NCBI GenBank assembly: GCA_943787175.1
Contig: CALSLK010000006.1
Span: forward strand, 62,001-126,000
Direction of reading: 5' to 3'
Length of the DNA: 64,000 nt
Source: an uncultured Alphaproteobacteria bacterium
GTDB lineage: Bacteria; Pseudomonadota; Alphaproteobacteria; SP197
The translations under genes and the position numbers were made by a program. The number at the start of each line of letters is the position of its first letter. Position 1 is the stretch's first letter. This document shows, in pieces, positions 16,154 to 23,859 of the stretch. The notes beneath the pieces were generated by a model that did no database searches, was not told the origin of the DNA, and saw only the letters and a program-made list of their open reading frames with translations.

Positions 16154-19108
16154 TCACATCTCCTGGCGGGCGTTATCGGGATCGTAGAACGGCAGTGGCA
16201 CGACCTTGCAATCGACAAGGTTGTTGAGATCCATCTTCACCTTCTTGCCGCTGACATGCCCGGAATCGATCCGGACCTGAAACCTGGAGCCAGGCTCGGC
16301 CTGATCCAATTCGACATAGGCAAGACCGATGGCTTTGCCGAGCGTCGGTGAATAGCTGCAGGACGTCACGCGACCGGCGATATCGCCATCCTTGATCACC
16401 AGATGGCATTCCTTGGGCAGGGTGGCGGCTTCACCACCGTCCAGTTCAAAGCCGACCAGCTTGCGGTCGAGATGTTCGCGGCGGATATCGATGGAACGTT
16501 TGCCGATATAGAACGGGCGTTTCTTGGCCAGCGCCCAGTCCATGTCGGCTTCCAGCGGATTGGTGAGGCCATCGGTGTCCTGGCTGACAATGATGTGGCC
16601 TTTTTCCAGGCGCAGCAGGCGCTGGCATTCGACACCAAAGGGCTTGATGCCGTGTTCGGCCCCGGCTTCCATGATGGCATCCCACAGCGCTTCGCCCGAA
16701 TGGGCGGGGCAATGGATTTCAAAGCCCAGCTCGCCGACGAAACCGACCCGCAACATGCGGCAGGGAATGCCCGCGACCGTGGCCATGCGCACGCCCATGT
16801 AAGGGAACCCATCGGCAGAGATATCTTCGTCGGTCAGCTTGGCCAGGACCTCGCGCGACTTCGGACCGGCGATGTTCACACCGCTATAGGCACCCGTGAC
16901 GTTGGTGACATCGACCTTCAGGCGCCACTGGGCATTCCAGAACAGCATCTCCTTGTAAACGCCATCCACGCCCGACGTCGTCGCGGTGACATAGAAATGG
17001 TTGTCATCGAATCGACAGGCGACACCGTCGTCGGTGATGACGCCCGTCATGTCGGTCATCAGCGTATAACGCGCGCGGCCCACCTGCTGCTTCTTGTAGG
17101 CCCAGGTGTACATGCGCTCCATCATCTCGGCCGCATCGGGCCCCCGGATCTCCAGGCCACCCAGCGTCGAGACATCGATCAGGCCGACATTCTCGCGCAC
17201 GTTCCTGGCTTCGCCGTGGATCGCTGCCGTGCGGTCGCTGCCCGCACCGTAGACCTCCGGGCGATACCACAGACCTGCCAACATCATGGCGGCACCGGCT
17301 TCGGCGTGGCGGTGATGCATGGAGGTCATGCGCTTGGGCTCGAAGCTGCGGCCGGCCAGCACGCCGATCTTCTCGGCGGTATAGGGCGGGCGCTGCGTCG
17401 TCATGCCCGCTTCGTTGACGCTCAGGCCATTGGCCTTCGCGTTCAGGCGAATGGCATTGAGCCAGGAATGACGCCCCTGGCTGGGGCCCATGCCGCAGGT
17501 CGAGAAGCGTTTCATCAGCTCGATATGGGCGTACCCCTCGGCCACGGCGTTGTTGAGGTCGTGGATCTGCAGGTCTTCGTCAAAGTCGATGAAGTCCTTG
17601 CCCTTGGCATGTTCAAACATGGGCCAGGGATGGTTCTGGCCCATCTCGCCCTTGTCATTGCGCACACTGGGAATTGCACTCTTGGTAAAGCCAGCGTCCT
17701 TGGCGGCCGACCAGCCGGCTGCGCGGCCCTGCTCGATCACCGTGTCGATCAGGAAGCAGCCAGCAACCGAACCAGCGGCATGCATGCCCTCGGGCAGTTC
17801 CGTAATCTCGAACATCGAGGTGGCATCGTTGTAGGGCGTCTTGCCCCCGGCATGCCAGATCAGGTTCGCGGTAGGCTGCCAGCCGATCGAGGAAATGATG
17901 GTATCGCAGTCAAATACGTCATGACGGTCAGCGACCCGTCCCTCGCCCGTGATCTTGGCGATACGCGCACTTTCGATGCCATTGAGATGTGGCTTGGCGA
18001 CTGCCTCATAAACTGTCGCGCCCAGGGAAATCGGCACACCATGATCAGCAACCGCATCTGCCAGTTCATGGTTGGGCCGCTCGGAGCTGAGGTCGGCGAC
18101 GCAGGCCACATCAACGCCCGATTCAATGAGATCAAGGGCCGTTGCATAACCATCAGCGTTGGACGTGGCCACCACGGCGCGCTCACCGGGCTTGGCGCCA
18201 TAACGGTTCATCAGGCGCTGGGCGGCTGAACCGTACATCACGCCGGGCAGATCGTTGTTGCGGAAGACCAGCGGCTGTTCGTAACTGCCGGTCGCCACGA
18301 CCACGGCCTTGGCACGCAGCTTGAACATGCGATTGCCCTGGATGACGGGCATGAAGTGATCGGTGAACCAGCCGTTGCAATAAGCACCTTCAAGGATGCG
18401 GATGTTGCTCTTGGCACGTACAGCCGAAATCAGGCTCGCGCGTTCTGCGGCAGCACGGTTGCCTTCGGCATCGAAGCGGGCATAGGTGAGCGAACCACCG
18501 ATCTCCGGGTTCTCCTCGACCAGCACAACCTCGATATCGTCGGACGTTTCGGCGGCTTCCAGTGCAGCAGACATGCCGGCTGGACCACCGCCGACAACAC
18601 AGACATCAGCCCACAGGTATTGCTTGTCGAAATAGCCGTGAGGGGCGTTGAGATCGACCTTGCCCAGGCCCGCCATGCGTCGAATGATCGGCTCCCAATA
18701 CTTCCAGGCGCCCTTGGGCCGGAAGAACGTCTTGTAATAGAACCCAACGGGCATGAACTTGCCGAACTTGTCGAGGATCTGCGCGCGGTCGTGATCCAGG
18801 CTGCCCACGAAGTTTTGGGCTTCGACCACCATGCCGGGTTCAATGACGCGGTTATCGGCCACCACGCTGGGTTCATCACCAATCTGGACAAGACTGTTGG
18901 CATCATGACCTGCAGCCGAAAGCGTGGCGCGGGGGCGGTGATACTTGAACGAGCGGGAAAGGGTCTTCACGCCATCGGCCCAGAGCGCGCTGGTGATGGT
19001 GTCACCTTTCAGGCCGACACGTTTCTTGCCGTCAAAGGTGAATTCGACCGGCTCGTTGCGGTCGACCAGCAGGCCACGGGGTGAAGGCAGACGGTTGTTG
19101 GCGGACAT
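16154..19108 (-). CDS. soxA: Sarcosine oxidase subunit alpha
   Basis: 984 residues, normal family length. The N-terminal 100 residues form the 2Fe-2S-ferredoxin-like small domain without cluster cysteines (VEFTFDGKKRVGLKGDTITS, then SFKYHRPRATLS). An NAD-binding oxidoreductase core follows: DVCVVGGGPAGMSAALEAAE near residue 170 and VVVATGSYEQP near 268. The last 380 residues are an aminomethyltransferase (GcvT) domain with GLIDVSTLGGLEIRGPDA, GFVGELGFEIH and the folate-binding region. It holds NAD and binds tetrahydrofolate in the heterotetramer. Five bases after soxD. Confidence 0.93.
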   Translation of the reverse strand: MSANNRLPSPRGLLVDRNEPVEFTFDGKKRVGLKGDTITSALWADGVKTLSRSFKYHRPRATLSAAGHDANSLVQIGDEPSVVADNRVIEPGMVVEAQNFVGSLDHDRAQILDKFGKFMPVGFYYKTFFRPKGAWKYWEPIIRRMAGLGKVDLNAPHGYFDKQYLWADVCVVGGGPAGMSAALEAAETSDDIEVVLVEENPEIGGSLTYARFDAEGNRAAAERASLISAVRAKSNIRILEGAYCNGWFTDHFMPVIQGNRMFKLRAKAVVVATGSYEQPLVFRNNDLPGVMYGSAAQRLMNRYGAKPGERAVVATSNADGYATALDLIESGVDVACVADLSSERPNHELADAVADHGVPISLGATVYEAVAKPHLNGIESARIAKITGEGRVADRHDVFDCDTIISSIGWQPTANLIWHAGGKTPYNDATSMFEITELPEGMHAAGSVAGCFLIDTVIEQGRAAGWSAAKDAGFTKSAIPSVRNDKGEMGQNHPWPMFEHAKGKDFIDFDEDLQIHDLNNAVAEGYAHIELMKRFSTCGMGPSQGRHSWLNAIRLNAKANGLSVNEAGMTTQRPPYTAEKIGVLAGRSFEPKRMTSMHHRHAEAGAAMMLAGLWYRPEVYGAGSDRTAAIHGEARNVRENVGLIDVSTLGGLEIRGPDAAEMMERMYTWAYKKQQVGRARYTLMTDMTGVITDDGVACRFDDNHFYVTATTSGVDGVYKEMLFWNAQWRLKVDVTNVTGAYSGVNIAGPKSREVLAKLTDEDISADGFPYMGVRMATVAGIPCRMLRVGFVGELGFEIHCPAHSGEALWDAIMEAGAEHGIKPFGVECQRLLRLEKGHIIVSQDTDGLTNPLEADMDWALAKKRPFYIGKRSIDIRREHLDRKLVGFELDGGEAATLPKECHLVIKDGDIAGRVTSCSYSPTLGKAIGLAYVELDQAEPGSRFQVRIDSGHVSGKKVKMDLNNLVDCKVVPLPFYDPDNARQEM

Positions 19109-19113
19109 GGCGC

Positions 19114-19425
19114 CTACTCCTTCGCTGCGGGGGCGGCAGGTGCTTCAGACGCGGCAAAATCGACGCGGTCCTTAAAAACCTCATTTGCCGGATAGGTTTT
19201 CAGGATCTCGTCGGTGCGGGTATCGCGCTCGGCGATGAACCAATAGGCCGTGGGCGTGTGGTACCACCATTCGCGCACCACTCCGGCCGTGTTGTTCTCC
19301 AGATAGACAAAGTCGATCCAGGTTTCGTTGTCGCAATCGGGCGCGGGCAAATCGAGCACTTCGCCGCCATAGGCGAACTCTGAAATGTTGCGCGGTCCGT
19401 TGAGCGGACAAGGCATGATCTTCAT
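19114..19425 (-). CDS. soxD: Sarcosine oxidase subunit delta, variant without the CxxC zinc pair
   Basis: 103 residues. Begins MKIMPCPLNGPRNISEF; classical SoxD carries a CPxCG zinc ligand pair here, whereas this protein keeps only Cys6 and has Asn at the second position. The rest is typical: EWWYHTPTAYWFIAERDT. The alanine-rich C-terminal tail (SEAPAAPAAKE) is likely disordered. It lies between soxB and soxA with gaps of 12 and 5 bases. The CPxNGPR form may be a recognised subfamily that binds no zinc. Confidence 0.88.
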   Translation of the reverse strand: MKIMPCPLNGPRNISEFAYGGEVLDLPAPDCDNETWIDFVYLENNTAGVVREWWYHTPTAYWFIAERDTRTDEILKTYPANEVFKDRVDFAASEAPAAPAAKE

Positions 19426-19437
19426 CGCGCCGTCTCC

Positions 19438-20694
19438 CTAATGGCCAACACTGGCGGCACCCTTTTCGCCGACCAGTTTGAAATCGTGAAAACGCTGCAG
19501 GGCAAAGGGCTGAATGGTTTCGGGCACCTTGCCCGTTGCCAGCATCTCGGCATTGCGCTTGCCGCAGACCGGTGTGGCCTTGAAACCCCACGTGCCCCAA
19601 CCGGCATCAATGTAATAGTCGTCGACCGGCGTCTCGCCCATGATCGGCGCAAAGTCGGGCGTCATGTCGGTCATGCCGGCCCATTGGCGCAGCAGCTTTA
19701 CCTCGCCGATATAGGGCAGCAGCTCCATCATGTGCATCATCAGGCCCTCTTTGAAATCAAGGGTCGAGCGCGTCATGTAGACGCCATAGGGATCGGTCGA
19801 TCCGCCCATCACCAGTTCGCCGCGCGAGGACTGGCTGACATAAACGTGCAGGCTGCCCGAAACCACGATGGCATCCAGGAACGGCTTCAACGGCTGGCTG
19901 ACGCAGGCCTGAAGCGGAATGGTCTTCAGCGGCAATTTGAAACCTGCCATGTCGGAGACCACACCCGACATGCCTGCGACACACTGGATGACCTTGCCGG
20001 CCTTGATGGTGCCGCGGTTGGTGTGAACGCCGGTGACCCGCTGCGGGCTGCCGTTTGCCTTGGTGATCTCGAAGCCGGTCACTTCGGTGTTCTGATGGAT
20101 ATGGACACCGCGTTTTGCAGCACCGGCGCCATAACCCCATGCCACCGCATCGTGGCGTGCGATGGCACCTGGCGCATGGAACAGCGCGCCCATGATGGGA
20201 TAGCGCACATCTTCGGAATAGTTAAGTTCGGGCACCATCTTCTGGAGCTCGTCACGCAGCACCAGCTCGGATTCGATGCCCATGTGTTTGTTCACCTCGG
20301 CACGCCAGCGCATGGTGCGGATCGCGCTGTCAGTATGGGCCAGCGTGAAATGGCCGCGCTCGGAATACATGAGGTTCATGTCGAAATCGTTGGCGAGGTC
20401 CTTATAGAGGGTCACCGATTCGTCATAGAACTTCACGCCTTCAGGGGTCAGGTAGTTGGAGCGGATAATGGTCGTATTGCGGCCCGTGTTGCCGCCGCCG
20501 ACATAGCCTTTTTCCAACACCGCAACATTGGTGATGCCGTGATCAGCCGCCAGGTAATAGGCCGTGGCCAGACCATGGCCGCCGCCACCCACAATGACGA
20601 TGTCATAGGAGTCCTTGAGATCGGTCTCGGCGGGCAGAGCGCGGGGGACCGGATGACCTTTGGAAAGGCCGTATTTGAGCAGGGTAAACGACAT
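19438..20694 (-). CDS. soxB: Sarcosine oxidase subunit beta
   Basis: 418 residues from ATG 20694 (MSFTLLKYGLSKGHPVPR), preceded by GGGAG; an upstream extension of 15 codons lacks support. The FAD-binding motif is DIVIVGGGGHGLATAYYLA, with the GNTGRNTTIIRSNYL loop and the C-terminal WAGMTDMTPDFAPIMGETP of DAO-family flavoproteins. GAIARHDAVAWGY is in the region that carries the covalently bound flavin His in this family. Catalytic dehydrogenase subunit and first gene of soxBDAG, downstream of the promoter at about 20.84 kb. Confidence 0.93.
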   Translation of the reverse strand: MSFTLLKYGLSKGHPVPRALPAETDLKDSYDIVIVGGGGHGLATAYYLAADHGITNVAVLEKGYVGGGNTGRNTTIIRSNYLTPEGVKFYDESVTLYKDLANDFDMNLMYSERGHFTLAHTDSAIRTMRWRAEVNKHMGIESELVLRDELQKMVPELNYSEDVRYPIMGALFHAPGAIARHDAVAWGYGAGAAKRGVHIHQNTEVTGFEITKANGSPQRVTGVHTNRGTIKAGKVIQCVAGMSGVVSDMAGFKLPLKTIPLQACVSQPLKPFLDAIVVSGSLHVYVSQSSRGELVMGGSTDPYGVYMTRSTLDFKEGLMMHMMELLPYIGEVKLLRQWAGMTDMTPDFAPIMGETPVDDYYIDAGWGTWGFKATPVCGKRNAEMLATGKVPETIQPFALQRFHDFKLVGEKGAASVGH

Positions 20695-21039
20695 TGGGAG
20701 AACTCCCGGGGCGAGCTGAAGGCAAGCTACCGCATACAATGGGGTCCGTCAGCACCCCTGAACGAATGCCTTGCGGTTTAGACCAGCGTTCCTGGCCTGT
20801 CCATGATCAAGTAGACCTTTGAGGTCCAATTTTATACCAAGATCAGCCAATTCAACCCAATTTGGCGATGTCCATTTGGGTAGCAGCGTGAATCCGCCCG
20901 CCATGTGTTATGATTTGTGTGATCGCGAAGCGCCGATTGGCCGTTCAGCCTTTCTGTGGGCAGGTTGCTACGCGCCATAGGATCCCTGAAAAACATTGGC
21001 ACGGCCTTTGTGGCACGCCAGTCATCTGGAACACGAGAC
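20695..21039. other. Intergenic region between soxB and the transglutaminase-like gene
   Basis: 345 bases with divergent genes on both sides. It contains the candidate soxBDAG promoter and dyad (20814-20860). I see nothing else that stands out, and the short open frames here have no recognisable product. Confidence 0.6.
20814..20860 (-). promoter_or_regulatory. Candidate sigma-70 promoter of soxBDAG with overlapping dyad
   Basis: On the minus strand TTGGGT (20860-20855), an 18-base spacer, then TATAAA (20836-20831). Just downstream lies a perfect dyad, GACCT-TTG-AGGTC (20814-20826), overlapping the expected start site and about 120 bases before the soxB ATG. That position suits repression. 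The regulator is unknown. Confidence 0.5.
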
Positions 21040-21936
21040 ATGCTCATCCGGTTCGGATTCGAGATTACCCTGACCTGTCAGACGCCCGTGCCCATGTTGC
21101 TGGCACTTTCGCCCCATCCCGACTGCACGGCGCGCTTTATCGGTTCGACCGAAATCCACACCACGCCAGAGATCACGCAAACCAGCTATCAGGATCTGTT
21201 CAACAACCGCATCACCCGCATCGTCGCACCTCCGGGCAATCTGACCTTGTGGTCCGACTGCATCGCCGACATCGCCGAACCGATGGATCTTAGCGCGCTG
21301 GGCACCGATCAGTGTGCGGTCGAAGAGCTGCCATCAGAGACGTTGCTGTATCTCACTCCCAGCCGCTACTGCGAGTCCGACGAGCTGGTCGACTTCGCCT
21401 GGCAACAGTTTGGCCATATCCAGACCGGCTGGCCGCGTGTCCAGGCAATCTGCGACTTTGTCCATGACCGCACCACCTTCGATTACAAGTTCGGGCGTCC
21501 GACCAAGACGGCCCACGATGCCTTCCGCGAGAAATCCGGCGTGTGCCGTGATTTCGCGCATCTGATGGTAACCCTGTGCCGGGCCATGAACATTCCAGCG
21601 CGGTACGTCAGTGGTTATCTCGGTAACATCGGCGTTCCTGACACCGGCCTGGGCGATTTCAGCGGTTGGACCGAGGTCTATCTGGGTGGACGGTGGTACA
21701 CGTTCGACGCACGTCACAATGTTCCCCGCCTTGGACGCATCCTGATGGTACGCGGACGTGATGCCGCTGACGTCGCGATGATCACGTCGTTCGGCGCCTA
21801 TGAACTGACGGGCTTCAGGGTCTGGACCGATGAAATGGCCGACCGCACGGCCGACGAGGATTTCAGCACCCTGATGTCGAGCCTTCCCGATAACGAAGGA
21901 TTGGTCACGCCTTCATCGGCCAGGATCACAATCTAG
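21040..21936 (+). CDS. Transglutaminase-like domain protein
   Basis: About 298 residues from ATG 21040 (MLIRFGFEITL); an upstream extension of 28 codons is possible but not supported. An N-terminal beta domain is followed by a transglutaminase-like core. The nucleophile Cys is in SGVCRDFAHLMVTLCRA, and the acidic position is in RWYTFDARHN. Where the core family normally has His (HAW), this protein reads DFSGWTEVYL, with Ser. A conserved C-terminal RGRDAADVAMITSFG follows. Such proteins are bacterial cysteine protease/amidase homologues of unknown substrate. No signal peptide. Confidence 0.75.
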   Translation: MLIRFGFEITLTCQTPVPMLLALSPHPDCTARFIGSTEIHTTPEITQTSYQDLFNNRITRIVAPPGNLTLWSDCIADIAEPMDLSALGTDQCAVEELPSETLLYLTPSRYCESDELVDFAWQQFGHIQTGWPRVQAICDFVHDRTTFDYKFGRPTKTAHDAFREKSGVCRDFAHLMVTLCRAMNIPARYVSGYLGNIGVPDTGLGDFSGWTEVYLGGRWYTFDARHNVPRLGRILMVRGRDAADVAMITSFGAYELTGFRVWTDEMADRTADEDFSTLMSSLPDNEGLVTPSSARITI

Positions 21937-21992
21937 CCCAGAAGTTCTGCCTACACTTGCGGCTTCACGACAAACATCGCAAAAACAGAGTC

Positions 21993-22937
21993 ATGAAACT
22001 GACCTATCTGAGCCGATTGATCGTCCTTCTGGCGATGTCCTTCTCACTCCCCGTGCTGGCCGACGCACAGGGTGATATCGAGGCCGCCTATCTCGCCGCC
22101 GAGTCGGGCGATATCGAAACCTCGCGCCGTCTGCTGACCCAGGCCATCGAGTCAGGAGAGCTTGAGCCCGAGCAACTCGCGGTGATGTTCCAGAATCGGG
22201 GTGTCATTGCCCAGATGCAGGGCCAGCACGAAGTTGCCGTGCAGGATTTCAACGCAGCCATTGCCATCGCACCAACCTATTCTGATGCGCTCTACAATCG
22301 TGGCGTGGCCCTGATGGCAATCGGCCGCTTTGCCGACGCCGCAACCGACTTTGCCGCTGTCACGCGTGAACAACCCGCTGCGGCCGACGCGCACGCCAAC
22401 CTGGCCGAGGCACAGGTTGCCATGGGCAGCATTCTGGATGCGTTGGCGAGTTACGATCGCGCCATCGCGCTTGCCCCGACCGAAGGCCTGCTGCTGGTGG
22501 GGCGCGCCAGAGCGCGGCGCATGGCCGGCGACATGACCGGCGCGATTATCGACTACGACGCGGCTCTGACCTATTTCGGCGCCCAACCACAGCTCTATCT
22601 GGAGCGCGGCCAGACCAAATCGTCTGATGACGACTATTCCGGCGCGCTTGAGGACTACAACCGGGCCATCGAACTCGACCCGCTCTGGCCCGAACCCCAG
22701 ATTGCGCGCGGCTTCCTTTATGGCAAACAGGATCTCTATGATCTCGCTCTGATCGAGTTTGCCGACGTCATCGCCCGCGCGCCCGATGCCGGCGAAGCCT
22801 ATTTCGGACGCGGCCTGGCCTATCGCGCTTTGGGCGATCACACCTCTGCCGAAGAAGATTTCATGATGGCCTTTGCCCTGGGCGTTGAAAGCAGACTCCT
22901 GGACGAGCGCCTGCGTGAGATGGGCGTGATCGACTAG
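21993..22937 (+). CDS. Secreted tetratricopeptide-repeat protein
   Basis: About 314 residues from ATG 21993 (MKLTYLSRLIVLLAMSFS), with a signal peptide and a likely cleavage after LADA. The mature part has seven to eight TPR units, for example AVQDFNAAIAIAPTYSDALY, FADAATDFAAVTREQ, ALASYDRAIALAPTEG and ALEDYNRAIELDPLW. TPR arrays mediate protein contacts. No catalytic domain is visible. It follows the transglutaminase-like gene in the same direction by 56 bases. A periplasmic scaffold is likely. Confidence 0.8.
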   Translation: MKLTYLSRLIVLLAMSFSLPVLADAQGDIEAAYLAAESGDIETSRRLLTQAIESGELEPEQLAVMFQNRGVIAQMQGQHEVAVQDFNAAIAIAPTYSDALYNRGVALMAIGRFADAATDFAAVTREQPAAADAHANLAEAQVAMGSILDALASYDRAIALAPTEGLLLVGRARARRMAGDMTGAIIDYDAALTYFGAQPQLYLERGQTKSSDDDYSGALEDYNRAIELDPLWPEPQIARGFLYGKQDLYDLALIEFADVIARAPDAGEAYFGRGLAYRALGDHTSAEEDFMMAFALGVESRLLDERLREMGVID

Positions 22938-23034
22938 GCCCGATCTGGAGCGGCAGCCTCGTCAGCGGCTTGCCATATAGAAAGCGACCGCTTTATATAA
23001 CGCCTCCTGCAAACATTTTGTGGAGGCGTCCGAC

Positions 23035-23823
23035 ATGACCGTTCCAGAGAACATGGAAGGCCGGTGCATTGTCATCACCGGCGCTGGACGCGGTCTGGGC
23101 GCAGCCTTTGCCATCGTTCTGGCTGATGCCGGAGCCAAAGTCGTCCTGACAGGCCGAACGCCTGGCCCTCTCGAAAGCACGCGTGATGCCATCACACAAC
23201 GCACAGGCCAGCACCCGGACATCCAGATCCTTGATCTCTCCAGCCCTCTGGATGCCGCACAGATCGCGCGCGACCTTGCTGGCCGAAACAATGGCATCGA
23301 CGGACTCATCAACAACGCTGCAACCTGGCAAACCGGCAGTCTGGCCGATCACGACGATGCCGAGATTGCTGCCGTGATCAATTCGCACGTGACCGGGTCA
23401 TTGCTGGTCACCAGGGCACTCGCACCGGCCCTCACGGCCGCGCCGGCGGCCGATATCATCAATATCGTCTCGACCTCCGGGCTTCCCAACACCCCGCTTT
23501 ATGGAGCCTCGGTCGCCTTCCACGCAGGCAAACACGGCCAGGCCGGCATGAGTGAAGCGCTGCGCCAGAGCTTTGCTGGCACCAACGTGCGCGTGACCGC
23601 ACTCTTCCCCCCCGACCTCGACACCATGACGCCGCTTGATCCCGAATGGAATCTGAGCCCGACCCGGCGTGCCAACCAGAAAGTCACCAGCCGCGATGTC
23701 GTGGAAACAGCCCTGTTCGCCATGACACGGCCCCGCAACTGCACGCTTGCCAGCATCGTTTTCGATTCCGATGCAGGTGGTCTCTATCCCGACGACACAC
23801 CACGCCACGGGCAGACATCTTGA
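23035..23823 (+). CDS. Short-chain dehydrogenase/reductase family protein with Phe at the catalytic Tyr position
   Basis: 262 residues from ATG 23035 (MTVPENMEGRCIVITG), with GGAGG 7 bases upstream. NAD(P) motif TGAGRGLG and LINNAATW are intact. In the catalytic region the usual YxxxK reads FHAGK (Phe162, Lys166): residues after it, HGQAGMSEALR, align with the standard segment following the catalytic Tyr. A nearby Tyr (LYGASVA) is six residues earlier and not in register. Activity is therefore doubtful, or an alternative acid may serve. Substrate unknown. Confidence 0.82.
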   Translation: MTVPENMEGRCIVITGAGRGLGAAFAIVLADAGAKVVLTGRTPGPLESTRDAITQRTGQHPDIQILDLSSPLDAAQIARDLAGRNNGIDGLINNAATWQTGSLADHDDAEIAAVINSHVTGSLLVTRALAPALTAAPAADIINIVSTSGLPNTPLYGASVAFHAGKHGQAGMSEALRQSFAGTNVRVTALFPPDLDTMTPLDPEWNLSPTRRANQKVTSRDVVETALFAMTRPRNCTLASIVFDSDAGGLYPDDTPRHGQTS

Positions 23824-23859
23824 GCGACAATGTCAGATATCGAAGCCTGACGTCTCCGC

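Noticed and set aside
16403-18229. 608-codon open frame on the plus strand
   Set aside because: It is the antisense shadow of soxA in GC-rich DNA; the opposite strand has clear catalytic motifs and this frame has none.
19441-20781. 446-codon plus-strand frame over soxB
   Set aside because: Shadow of soxB on the opposite strand.
20832-21047. 71-codon minus-strand frame upstream of soxB
   Set aside because: It covers the likely soxB promoter and has no recognisable content.
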